Origin: an uncultured bacterium
GTDB taxonomy: Bacteria; Bacillota; Clostridia; Oscillospirales; Ruminococcaceae
DNA length: 7,693 bases
Direction: 5' to 3'
NCBI GenBank assembly: GCA_905215595.1
Contig: CAJMQZ010000098.1
Coordinates: 1-7,693, forward strand
Both the position numbers and the translations under genes were made by a program. The notes under the pieces are model-generated. The model was not told where the DNA came from and did no database searches. It was given only the letters and a program-made list of their open reading frames with translations. This document shows, piece after piece, positions 1 through 5,873 of this stretch (its first letter is position 1; each line of letters begins with the position of its first letter).

Positions 1-160
1 CGCTGGTCATGCTCTTGCCCACGCCGCCCTTGCCGGAAACAACGCCGATGACCTTTTTCACACTGCTGTTGGGGTTGGGGGCATCGTGCTGCGGAGCGGC
101 ATCGCGGGAAGAACAGGCTGCACTGCAATTAGAGCAGTCATGGGTACATTCTTCGCTCAT
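1..160 (-). CDS. mrp: Mrp/NBP35-family iron-sulfur carrier ATPase (N-terminal part)
   Basis: Read on the minus strand from the ATG at 160-158, the frame stays open to the window edge, giving 53 codons; the rest lies outside. Residues 42-50 read SGKGGVGKS, the deviant Walker A (KGGVGKS) of the MinD/Mrp P-loop class, preceded by a typical first beta strand (VKKVIGVV). The N-terminus holds a cysteine cluster, C5-x3-C9-x2-C12-x3-C16, of the kind found in clostridial Mrp proteins and suited to binding an Fe-S cluster. Family knowledge: Mrp/ApbC/NBP35 proteins are cytosolic ATPases that carry and deliver Fe-S clusters to apo-enzymes. The linker between the Cys cluster and the P-loop is Asn/Pro/Ala-rich. 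The start is supported by AAAGAGA just upstream, a modest ribosome binding site. It is transcribed divergently from the flippase at 369. A ParA/MinD partitioning ATPase is the alternative, but the Cys cluster argues against it. Confidence 0.9.
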   Translation of the reverse strand, partial: MSEECTHDCSNCSAACSSRDAAPQHDAPNPNSSVKKVIGVVSGKGGVGKSMTS

Positions 161-170
161 TCTCTTTGTC

Positions 171-247
171 GCGCACGGCAGGGGCAGGACCCGGGCGGTG
201 CGCTTCCTCCTTGCTCAAAATACAGGCGGGGGCTTGCGCCCTGCCTG
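171..247 (-). promoter_or_regulatory. Structured 5' leader of the Mrp gene with two hairpins and a displaced Shine-Dalgarno
   Basis: In the transcript, hairpin 1 (247-223) pairs CAGGC with GCCTG and GGGC with GCCC around a GCAA (GNRA) tetraloop, followed by TATTTTG. Next comes AAGGAGGAA (212-204), a near-perfect Shine-Dalgarno with no start codon at a usable distance. Hairpin 2 (203-171) then closes with GCGCAC/GTGCGC. The ATG lies 10 bases beyond it. The pairing is read directly from the sequence. A regulatory role, either attenuation by hairpin 1 or bringing the strong Shine-Dalgarno close to the ATG by folding out hairpin 2, is inference. Confidence 0.45.
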
Positions 248-257
248 ACCACTGTTA

Positions 258-286
258 ACTATACCATAAAAAGTGCGCAGAAACAA
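258..286 (-). promoter_or_regulatory. Extended -10 promoter for the Mrp gene
   Basis: On the minus strand, TTGTTT (286-281) is followed by a 17-base spacer and TATAGT (263-258). A TG one base before the hexamer makes an extended -10 (TGGTATAGT). Transcription should start near 251, giving a leader of about 90 nt before the ATG at 160. No equally good plus-strand promoter for the flippase is visible in this gap. The closest, TTGCGC at 234 with TAACTA at 256, is weak. Confidence 0.72.
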
Positions 287-353
287 CCCATAGCGCCGCT
301 CATGTTTTGCAAAGCCGCTGCATAGGCTGAACCGTGAACGCCCGTTCCGGGGC

Positions 354-363
354 AGGGGGAGGT
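354..363 (+). promoter_or_regulatory. Ribosome binding site fixing the GTG start of the flippase
   Basis: AGGGGGAGGT ends 5 bases before the GTG at 369. The first in-frame ATG (438, codon 24) has no comparable site and would remove most of the first membrane helix. The GTG is therefore the preferred start. Confidence 0.7.
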
Positions 364-368
364 GCAGG

Positions 369-1934
369 GTGCGGCAGAACTACTTTAAAAATGCGGCGCT
401 GCTTACCGGCTCGGACGTGGTGCTGCGGCTGGCTGGCATGGGGCTGCGCATCTGGCTGGCAAACGCCTTGGGCGGGGCTGGCATGGGGCTGTATCAGCTG
501 GTGCTGGCGGTGTACGGGCTGTTCGTCACGCTGGCCACAGCGGGCATCTCGGTGGCGGCTACCCGGCTGCTGACCGAGGAGCTCAGCCGGGATAAGGCCG
601 CTGCGCGCGGGATGCTGGTGCGGCTTGTCCTGGCGGGGCTGGGGTTGGGTGGGCTTGCCATGGTCGCTCAGCTTGCCACCGCAGGCCTTGCGGCAAAATG
701 GTGGCTGGGGGATATCCGCGCCGCTGCAGCGCTGCGCACCTCGGCGCTGGGACTGCCATGGATGGCCGTTTCTGCGGTGCTGCGCGGCTTTTTTCTGGCG
801 CGGCGGCGGGTGGAGCCCAACGTGCTCAGCCAGCTGGCAGAACAGACGGTGCGCATTGCTGCGGTGATATGGGCGCTTTCCCGTACGCAGGGCTGGCCGG
901 ACGGCAGCCGCTGTGCGCTGGTACTGGCGGCTACCGCCCTGAGCGAGGCCGTATCCACCGCCCTGATGGCATTGTTTTACCGGCGGGAGGCGGCAGGCTG
1001 CTTCGGCAGCACAGCGCCGCGCCCGCCAAGGGAGATGTCCCGGCGGCTGTGGGAGATATTATGGCCGGTGGAGGGCGGCAGGGCGCTTTCCAGCGCGCTG
1101 CACACCGCCGAGAATATGCTGGTGCCCGCCTGCCTTGCGGTGTATCTGGCGGCTTCTGGCGGGCGCACCGCTGCACTGGAGCAGTACGGCACCTTAAAGG
1201 GCATGGCACTGCCGCTGCTCAATTTTCCCTTCGGGCTGCTGGGCAGTCTGGCAGTTTTGCTGATGCCGGAGATCACACAGGCGCATATCGAGGGGCAGAC
1301 CGCCCGGCTGAACGCCCTGCTGGACCGGATGCTGCGGCTTACGGGGTACTTCTCCGCGCTGGCGGGTACGCTGTTCTGGGTGTGGGGCAGGCCGCTGGCG
1401 CAGCTGCTCTACCACAGCCCGGAGGCGGGGTTCTATCTGGAGACCCTTGCTCCAGCTATGCCGCTGATGTATCTGGAAAGCATGGTGGACGGGGCAATGA
1501 AAGGCATCGGGGAGCAGAAGGCCGCCTTCCGTTACAGCGTGTGGGACGCGGTGCTGCGCATTGGCGGGGTGGCGGTGCTGCTGCCCCGGTACGGGATGCG
1601 GGGCTTTCTGGCAGTCATCCTGCTTTCCAGCCTGTACACCTGCGCGGCCAACACTGGGCGGCTGCTGCTTTCCAGCGGTACAGGGCACGCTTTCCGCCGC
1701 TGGCTGGGTGCGCCGCTGCTGGCGGCGGCTGCCGCCGGTGCGGCGGGGCGGGGTGTGCGCCGGGCGCTGGCGGGCTTTCCGGCTCAAGGGCTGCCGGGGC
1801 AGCTTGCAGTGCTGACGGCGGGCGGCATGGCAACGGTCCTCGTGTTTTTACTGGCGGCGCTGCCGCTGGGGCTTTGGGAGGAAGTGCGGGCGGTGCTGCG
1901 GCAGGCAAAGACCGGGAAAAACAGGGGAAAGTGA
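369..1934 (+). CDS. SpoVB/MATE-like polysaccharide or lipid-linked precursor flippase
   Basis: This 521-residue protein is almost wholly hydrophobic, with many predicted membrane segments, for example about residues 11-33, 40-63, 83-106, 121-145, 183-203, 250-262, 280-299, 325-345, 395-420 and 478-500. Length and layout match the SpoVB branch of the MOP/MATE exporter superfamily (COG2244), which moves lipid-linked oligosaccharides or peptidoglycan precursors across the membrane. Supporting motifs are GMGLYQL (38-44), GISVAATRL (59-67), LMPEIT (298-303), VDGAMKGIGEQ (373-383) and LPRYGMRG (405-412). The start is GTG with a good ribosome binding site. The gene diverges from the Mrp gene. No terminator follows, so reading through into the dehydratase unit is possible, although that unit has its own promoter at 1952. 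The substrate cannot be told from sequence; lipid II, a capsule repeat unit and a teichoic-type glycan are all possible. Ala, Leu and Gly content is high, as expected in GC-rich membrane genes. Confidence 0.88.
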   Translation: MRQNYFKNAALLTGSDVVLRLAGMGLRIWLANALGGAGMGLYQLVLAVYGLFVTLATAGISVAATRLLTEELSRDKAAARGMLVRLVLAGLGLGGLAMVAQLATAGLAAKWWLGDIRAAAALRTSALGLPWMAVSAVLRGFFLARRRVEPNVLSQLAEQTVRIAAVIWALSRTQGWPDGSRCALVLAATALSEAVSTALMALFYRREAAGCFGSTAPRPPREMSRRLWEILWPVEGGRALSSALHTAENMLVPACLAVYLAASGGRTAALEQYGTLKGMALPLLNFPFGLLGSLAVLLMPEITQAHIEGQTARLNALLDRMLRLTGYFSALAGTLFWVWGRPLAQLLYHSPEAGFYLETLAPAMPLMYLESMVDGAMKGIGEQKAAFRYSVWDAVLRIGGVAVLLPRYGMRGFLAVILLSSLYTCAANTGRLLLSSGTGHAFRRWLGAPLLAAAAAGAAGRGVRRALAGFPAQGLPGQLAVLTAGGMATVLVFLLAALPLGLWEEVRAVLRQAKTGKNRGK

Positions 1935-1951
1935 TAAAAACGTAAATTTTC

Positions 1952-1980
1952 TGGACACAGGCGGGGATTGTGAGTATAAT
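1952..1980 (+). promoter_or_regulatory. Near-consensus sigma-A type promoter for the dehydratase-lysA unit
   Basis: TGGACA (1952-1957), a 17-base spacer and a perfect TATAAT (1975-1980) lie in an AT-richer patch just after the flippase stop. The start site should be near 1986-1988, giving a leader of about 95 nt before the GTG at 2082. This is the best promoter match in the window. It indicates that the dehydratase is not solely dependent on flippase transcription. Confidence 0.85.
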
Positions 1981-2000
1981 ACAAACGTGTAGTTGTATCC

Positions 2001-2060
2001 TTCCGGCATTGCCGGGGAACACTGCCGAAAAAGCAGCGCAGGGCAAACCCTTGGCGCTGA
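2001..2060 (+). promoter_or_regulatory. Structured leader upstream of the dehydratase
   Basis: Two hairpins are readable. The first is CCGGC-ATT-GCCGG (2003-2015), extendable by U-G pairs. The second pairs CAGCGC (2034-2039) with GCGCTG (2054-2059), and AGGG (2040-2043) with CCCT (2048-2051), around a CAAA loop with a two-base bulge, about 10 bp in all. It ends 8-11 bases before the ribosome binding site. A short alternative, CTGC (2022-2025) with GCAG (2033-2036), would disrupt the base of the second hairpin. No U-tract follows, so this is not an intrinsic terminator. It matches no riboswitch class I can name. A role in translation control or mRNA stability is inference. Confidence 0.4.
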
Positions 2061-2067
2061 GAGGGAA

Positions 2068-2074
2068 AAAGAGG
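2068..2074 (+). promoter_or_regulatory. Ribosome binding site fixing the GTG start of the dehydratase
   Basis: AAAGAGG ends 7 bases before the GTG at 2082. The first in-frame ATG is codon 21 (2142), inside the first membrane helix and without a comparable site. The GTG is therefore chosen. Confidence 0.68.
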
Positions 2075-2081
2075 ATCGTAA

Positions 2082-3980
2082 GTGAAAGATAAAACCAAGA
2101 ATACCCCGCAGGTGCTGCTGCGCCGTGCGCTGCTGGTGCTGATGGATGCAGCCATTGTGGCATTCAGCTTTTATTTTGCCCTGCTGCTGCGGGCAGACGG
2201 TGCCGTGGAGGCCGTATGGTGGCCCCACAACCGCGCACTGCTGTACGAAAATCTGCCGTGGATCGTGGCGGTGTATATCGTCTGCTTTCTGGCGGGCGGG
2301 CTGTACTCGGTGCTGTGGAAGTACGCCGGCGAGCGGGATCTGATCCGCCTTGCCGGTATGATCGCCGTGCCCACCGCCGTGGTGTATGTGGTGAACCGCT
2401 GCCTTATCCACGGTGTGCTGTTCAATTCTGCAAACTGCATGGCCTCGGTGCTCATCTTTTTGCTCGTCGGCGGCAGCCGCTTGGCATGGCGGCTGTTTTT
2501 GAACCACCCGCTGGGCGAGCGGCTGCGCAAGGTGCCCGCCAAGGACCCCAACCGCCCGGTGATGATCGTGGGCGCGGGCGAAGCCGGTGCGTGGGCCATC
2601 AACGTATGCAAATCCAACAAGGAGTACGGACACGCCGTGGTGGCGGTGGACGATGACCCCGCAAAGCTGAACCAGACCATCCACGGCGTGCCGGTCAAGG
2701 GCACGCTGGAGGACATTCCGGAGCTGTGCACGCGCTACGGCATCCACAGCATCATCATTGCCATCCCTACCTTAAAGGGCAGCAGGCTGAGCCATGTCAT
2801 CGACCTGTGCGTCAGCACCCACTGCGCGGTGCAGGTGCTCAGCGACCCGCAGCTGGTGGGCAGCGGTGCGCCTCAGCAGGAGGTGTTCCGCGAGCTGAAC
2901 CCCGCCGACTTCCTCTCCCGCGAGGAGGTTACGCTGGATACCGACAAAATTTCCGGCTACCTCACCGGCAAAACGGTGCTGGTAACGGGCGGCGGCGGCT
3001 CCATCGGCAGCGAGCTGTGCCGTCAGGTCATGCGCTTCAAGCCCGGCAAGCTGCTGATCTTTGATATCTACGAAAACTGCGCCTACGAGCTGCTGATGGA
3101 ATTGCAGCAGAAGTACGGCCGCGATATTCCGGTCACGGTGCTCATCGGCTCCATCCGGGATAAAAAACGTCTGGACGAGGTTTTTGATACCTACCACCCC
3201 ACGGTGGTGTTCCACGCAGCGGCGCACAAGCACGTTCCTCTGATGGAGGTAAGCCCTGCCGAGGCGGTAAAGAACAACGTGCTGGGCACCAAAAACCTGC
3301 TGGTCAGCGCCAGCGAGCACGGTGTAGAGCGCTTTGTGCAGCTTTCCACCGATAAGGCCGTGAATCCCACCAGCGTCATGGGCTGCACCAAGCGCATCTG
3401 CGAAATGCTCATCCAGACCTTTGCGGGCAACACGGATATGAAGTGTGTGGCAGTGCGGTTCGGCAACGTGCTGGGCAGCCACGGCAGCGTTATCCCGCTG
3501 TTTGAAGCCCAGATTAAAAAAGGCGGGCCGGTCACCCTGACCGACCCCAACATCGTGCGCTACTTTATGACCATCCCGGAAGCAGCCCAGCTGGTGCTGC
3601 AGGCGGGTGCACTGGCAGAGAGCGGCAATATCTATGTGCTGGATATGGGCGAGCCGGTGCGCATTATGGACTTGGCCAAGCAGCTCATCCGCTTTTACGG
3701 CTACGAGCCGGGCGTGAATATGGAGATAAAAATCGTGGGTCTGCGCCCCGGTGAAAAGCTTTACGAAGAGCTGATGATGGACGAGGAGCAGGACAAGATG
3801 CGCCGCACCCAGCACAACAAGATCTTTGTGGCAAGCCCCCGCACCATTGATCTGGCCGAGTTCTACGAGCAGCTGCAGGCGCTGGAAGCCGCTGCCGCCC
3901 ACAACGACGAGGGCGTGGTGCGCCAGCTGGCGGCCATGATCCCCACCTTTACCCCCACCCGGGAGAACCTGAAACTGTAA
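2082..3980 (+). CDS. Membrane-bound NDP-sugar 4,6-dehydratase (CapD/PglF/WbpM type)
   Basis: This 632-residue protein has the full architecture of the large membrane-anchored nucleotide-sugar dehydratases. It has about four N-terminal membrane helices (roughly 15-37, 58-76, 91-108 and 118-138). A first Rossmann-like domain has GAGEAG at 164-169. The catalytic SDR domain begins with the NAD(P)-binding loop TGGGGSIGSE (302-311). Further landmarks are HAAAHKHVPLME (378-389), STDKAVNP (422-429), MGCTKR (433-438), RFGNVLGS (459-466) and RPGEKLYEEL (555-564). In this family Met replaces the usual catalytic Tyr (Ser-Met-Lys instead of Ser-Tyr-Lys), and here the residues are S422, M433 and K437. Family knowledge: these enzymes convert UDP-GlcNAc, or a related sugar, to a 4-keto-6-deoxy product, the first step to sugars such as bacillosamine or QuiNAc/FucNAc in surface glycans. 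No key residue is missing. The gene has its own promoter and leader and is followed by lysA after 84 bases. The exact sugar product is not decidable from sequence. Confidence 0.93.
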   Translation: MKDKTKNTPQVLLRRALLVLMDAAIVAFSFYFALLLRADGAVEAVWWPHNRALLYENLPWIVAVYIVCFLAGGLYSVLWKYAGERDLIRLAGMIAVPTAVVYVVNRCLIHGVLFNSANCMASVLIFLLVGGSRLAWRLFLNHPLGERLRKVPAKDPNRPVMIVGAGEAGAWAINVCKSNKEYGHAVVAVDDDPAKLNQTIHGVPVKGTLEDIPELCTRYGIHSIIIAIPTLKGSRLSHVIDLCVSTHCAVQVLSDPQLVGSGAPQQEVFRELNPADFLSREEVTLDTDKISGYLTGKTVLVTGGGGSIGSELCRQVMRFKPGKLLIFDIYENCAYELLMELQQKYGRDIPVTVLIGSIRDKKRLDEVFDTYHPTVVFHAAAHKHVPLMEVSPAEAVKNNVLGTKNLLVSASEHGVERFVQLSTDKAVNPTSVMGCTKRICEMLIQTFAGNTDMKCVAVRFGNVLGSHGSVIPLFEAQIKKGGPVTLTDPNIVRYFMTIPEAAQLVLQAGALAESGNIYVLDMGEPVRIMDLAKQLIRFYGYEPGVNMEIKIVGLRPGEKLYEELMMDEEQDKMRRTQHNKIFVASPRTIDLAEFYEQLQALEAAAAHNDEGVVRQLAAMIPTFTPTRENLKL

Positions 3981-3990
3981 CTGGTTGAAC

Positions 3991-4007
3991 TGCGGCACTG
4001 GGCCGCA
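3991..4007 (+). other. Short GC hairpin between the dehydratase and lysA
   Basis: TGCGGC (3991-3996) pairs perfectly with GCCGCA (4002-4007) around a five-base loop, 10 bases after the dehydratase stop. No T-tract follows, so termination is unlikely. It could act as an mRNA-processing or 3'-stability element inside a polycistronic transcript. It may also be incidental in GC-rich DNA. Confidence 0.3.
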
Positions 4008-4064
4008 TGGGATAGACCGCAGGCCGCAACATGCCGGGCTGCGCAAAACGAGAGGGATGTTATT

Positions 4065-5351
4065 ATGGAAAAGAAACCGTTTCTGACCGAGGCGATGGCA
4101 CAGCAGATCATCGAGGATGTGCCCACGCCGTTCCACGTCTACGACGAAAAGGGCATCCGGGAGAATGTCCGCCGCATCAACAAGGCCTTCAGCTGGAACA
4201 AGGGCTTCAAGGAGTACTTTGCGGTCAAGGCACTGCCGAACCCCGTTATCCTGCAGATCCTCAAGGAGGAGGGCTGCGGCGTGGATTGCTCCTCCCTGAC
4301 CGAGCTGATGCTCAGCGAGGTCTGCGGCTTTACCGGCCACGATATCATGTTCTCCTCCAACCAGACCCCCGTGGAGGATATGCAGAAGGCCTACGAGCTG
4401 GGCGCCTACATCAATCTGGACGACGCCACCATGGTGGAGTTTCTGGAGCGGGTGGCCGGGGTGCCGCAGGAGATCTTCTGCCGCTATAACCCCGGCGGGA
4501 CCTTCCAGCTGGGCGAGAGCGAAGAGGGCTTTCAGGTCATGGACAAGCCCGGCGATGCGAAGTACGGTATGACCGAGCAGCAGATGATCGACAGCTACAA
4601 AAAGCTGATGCAGAAGGGCGCAAAGCAGTTCGGCATCCATGCCTTCTTGGCCTCCAACACCATCTCGGACGCCTACTACCCGGAGCTGGCAGCCATCCTG
4701 TTCCAGCTGGCTGTCCGGGTGCAGCAGGCTACCGGTGCACATATCAGCTACATCAACCTGTCCGGCGGCGTGGGCATCCCGTACCGCCCGGAGCAGTCCG
4801 AGAACGACATCATGGCCATTGGCGAGGGTGTGCGCAAAAAGTTTGAGGAGATCCTTGTGCCCGCAGGCATGGGCGATGTGGCCATCTTCAGCGAGATGGG
4901 CCGCTTTACCACCGGCCCCTACGGTGCACTGGTGTCCACCGTCATCCACGAAAAGCACATCTATAAGGAGTACATCGGTCTGGACGCCTGCGCTGCAAAC
5001 CTGATGCGCCCCGCCATGTACGGCGCTTACCACCACATCACCGTGCTGGGCAAGGAGAACGAGCCCTGCGACCACAAGTACGACGTGGTGGGCGGTCTGT
5101 GCGAAAACAACGACAAGTTTGCCGTTGACCGGATGCTGCCCAAGATCGACATCGGGGATATCCTTTACATCCATGATACCGGTGCCCACGGCTCTGCTAT
5201 GGGCTACAACTACAACGGCAAGCTGCACTGCGCCGAGGTGCTGCTGTGCGAGGACGGCTCTCACCGGCTGATCCGCCGCGCCCAGACCCCCCGCGATTAC
5301 TTTGCAACACTGGACTTTTTGCCCTTTATGAAGCCCCTGTTTGAGGACTGA
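4065..5351 (+). CDS. lysA: Diaminopimelate decarboxylase
   Basis: This 428-residue fold-type III PLP enzyme decarboxylates meso-diaminopimelate to L-lysine, the last step of lysine synthesis, in the cytosol and usually as a dimer. The PLP lysine is K55 in YFAVKALPNP. Other landmarks are H192 (GIHAFLASN), the glycine-rich phosphate loop GGVGIPY (234-240), SEMGR (276-280, normally EPGR), RPAMYGAYH (315-323) with R315 and Y319, and CENND (346-350) with the active-site Cys contributed to the partner subunit. R280 favours diaminopimelate over polyamine substrates. At the usual GAYG the sequence reads GAHG (373-376), putting His where most LysA proteins have Tyr. I recall this form from clostridial relatives, so it is probably a subfamily trait. 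The length is normal. The ATG start has AGAGGG 8 bases upstream. No promoter is visible in the 84-base gap, so co-transcription with the dehydratase is likely. The next gene starts 25 bases after the stop. Confidence 0.92.
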   Translation: MEKKPFLTEAMAQQIIEDVPTPFHVYDEKGIRENVRRINKAFSWNKGFKEYFAVKALPNPVILQILKEEGCGVDCSSLTELMLSEVCGFTGHDIMFSSNQTPVEDMQKAYELGAYINLDDATMVEFLERVAGVPQEIFCRYNPGGTFQLGESEEGFQVMDKPGDAKYGMTEQQMIDSYKKLMQKGAKQFGIHAFLASNTISDAYYPELAAILFQLAVRVQQATGAHISYINLSGGVGIPYRPEQSENDIMAIGEGVRKKFEEILVPAGMGDVAIFSEMGRFTTGPYGALVSTVIHEKHIYKEYIGLDACAANLMRPAMYGAYHHITVLGKENEPCDHKYDVVGGLCENNDKFAVDRMLPKIDIGDILYIHDTGAHGSAMGYNYNGKLHCAEVLLCEDGSHRLIRRAQTPRDYFATLDFLPFMKPLFED

Positions 5352-5376
5352 TTCTGATAAAAACGAGGTATGACTC

Positions 5377-5775
5377 ATGTTTTTTGGCTTTCAGCTTACC
5401 CTTGGCCTAATGATGGCCTTTTACGGTTTTTCGGTGATCAAAAATCCCCGCGTGTGGGGCGATCAGGGGCGCAAGGCGGTCAAGGCCGAAAACTTTGAGG
5501 AATACTGCCGCCAGAACGGCCAGTTCTTTTTAAAGGCGGGCTGTGTTGTGGCGGTGATCGGTGCACTGGATGCCCTGATCACGTTGGATGCGCTGCTGTA
5601 CGCTCTGCTGTACATTTTTGGCTTGGCCTTTGCCTTTTACCCCCTTACTCGCTGGTGCAAGCAGAACGAGGGCTTCTCATGGCCGTGGCCCCACGTCCAG
5701 AGCGAGAAAAAGCGCATCAAGGAACTGCGCCGCGAACAGCAGGCACAGGAGAACGAGGAAAAAGGGGAAAAGTGA
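5377..5775 (+). CDS. Small membrane protein of unknown function
   Basis: I do not recognise this 132-residue protein. It has a hydrophobic N-terminal segment (about 1-20), a short soluble loop with NPRVWGDQGRK (23-33), and two closely spaced hydrophobic segments (about 52-71 and 72-90). A Trp/Pro patch SWPWP (101-105) is followed by a highly charged Lys/Glu/Arg/Gln tail (about 108-132) that could form a short coiled coil in the cytosol. The gene is credible. CGAGGT sits 7 bases before the ATG, the gene lies 25 bases after lysA on the same strand, and a strong terminator follows within about 30 bases of the stop. It is probably translated from the lysA transcript. Nothing in it indicates an enzyme. 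A role linked to lysine or diaminopimelate transport or to the envelope would be guesswork. Confidence 0.8.
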   Translation: MFFGFQLTLGLMMAFYGFSVIKNPRVWGDQGRKAVKAENFEEYCRQNGQFFLKAGCVVAVIGALDALITLDALLYALLYIFGLAFAFYPLTRWCKQNEGFSWPWPHVQSEKKRIKELRREQQAQENEEKGEK

Positions 5776-5803
5776 TCCCCCGAACAAGACTTAGATAGCA
5801 AAA

Positions 5804-5849
5804 GAACAGCTCCCGGTCACGCCGCTTAACGTGACCGGGAGCTGTTTTA
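5804..5849. terminator. Bidirectional intrinsic terminator between converging units
   Basis: A perfect 16-bp stem pairs 5806-5821 with 5830-5845 around an eight-base loop and is extendable by one A-T pair. On the plus strand TTTT follows immediately, ending the dehydratase-lysA-membrane protein unit. On the minus strand the stem is followed by TTCTTTTGC, ending the nfeD-SPFH unit. Its place between two convergent genes supports use in both directions. Confidence 0.93.
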
Positions 5850-5873
5850 GCTTACTGCTGGATAAGTGAGCGC

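Noticed and set aside
234..261. Possible plus-strand promoter for the flippase (TTGCGC, 16 bases, TAACTA)
   Set aside because: Both hexamers are weak, and the AT-rich patch is explained by the minus-strand promoter of the Mrp gene.
431..491. A 16-base direct repeat (GGCTGGCATGGGGCTG) 45 bases apart in the flippase gene
   Set aside because: It encodes AGMGL twice in frame. The second copy is the family motif GMGLYQL. Chance similarity in Gly/Leu-rich membrane sequence is the simplest account.
698..1945. A 415-codon plus-strand frame inside the flippase gene
   Set aside because: It is a +2 shadow of the flippase, very rich in Ala, Gly and Arg, with no domain and no ribosome binding site of its own.
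2033..2060. GCAGGGCAAACC-like sequence resembling the start of a c-di-GMP-I riboswitch
   Set aside because: Only the short CAGGGCAAACC segment matches. The second conserved strand (GACGCAAAGCC) and the second helix are absent, and the bases are better explained by a local hairpin.
3985..4013. Possible promoter before lysA (TTGAAC with TGGGAT, 17-base spacer)
   Set aside because: Only 4 of 6 and 3 of 6 consensus bases match, and the spacer is filled by a GC hairpin. The promoter at 1952 is far better.
2772..5378. An 868-codon open frame on the minus strand opposite the dehydratase and lysA
   Set aside because: It is an antisense shadow of two well-recognised genes with GC-rich third positions. 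Its product is rich in His, Val, Leu and Gln without domains, and it spans the gene boundary. It has no promoter.
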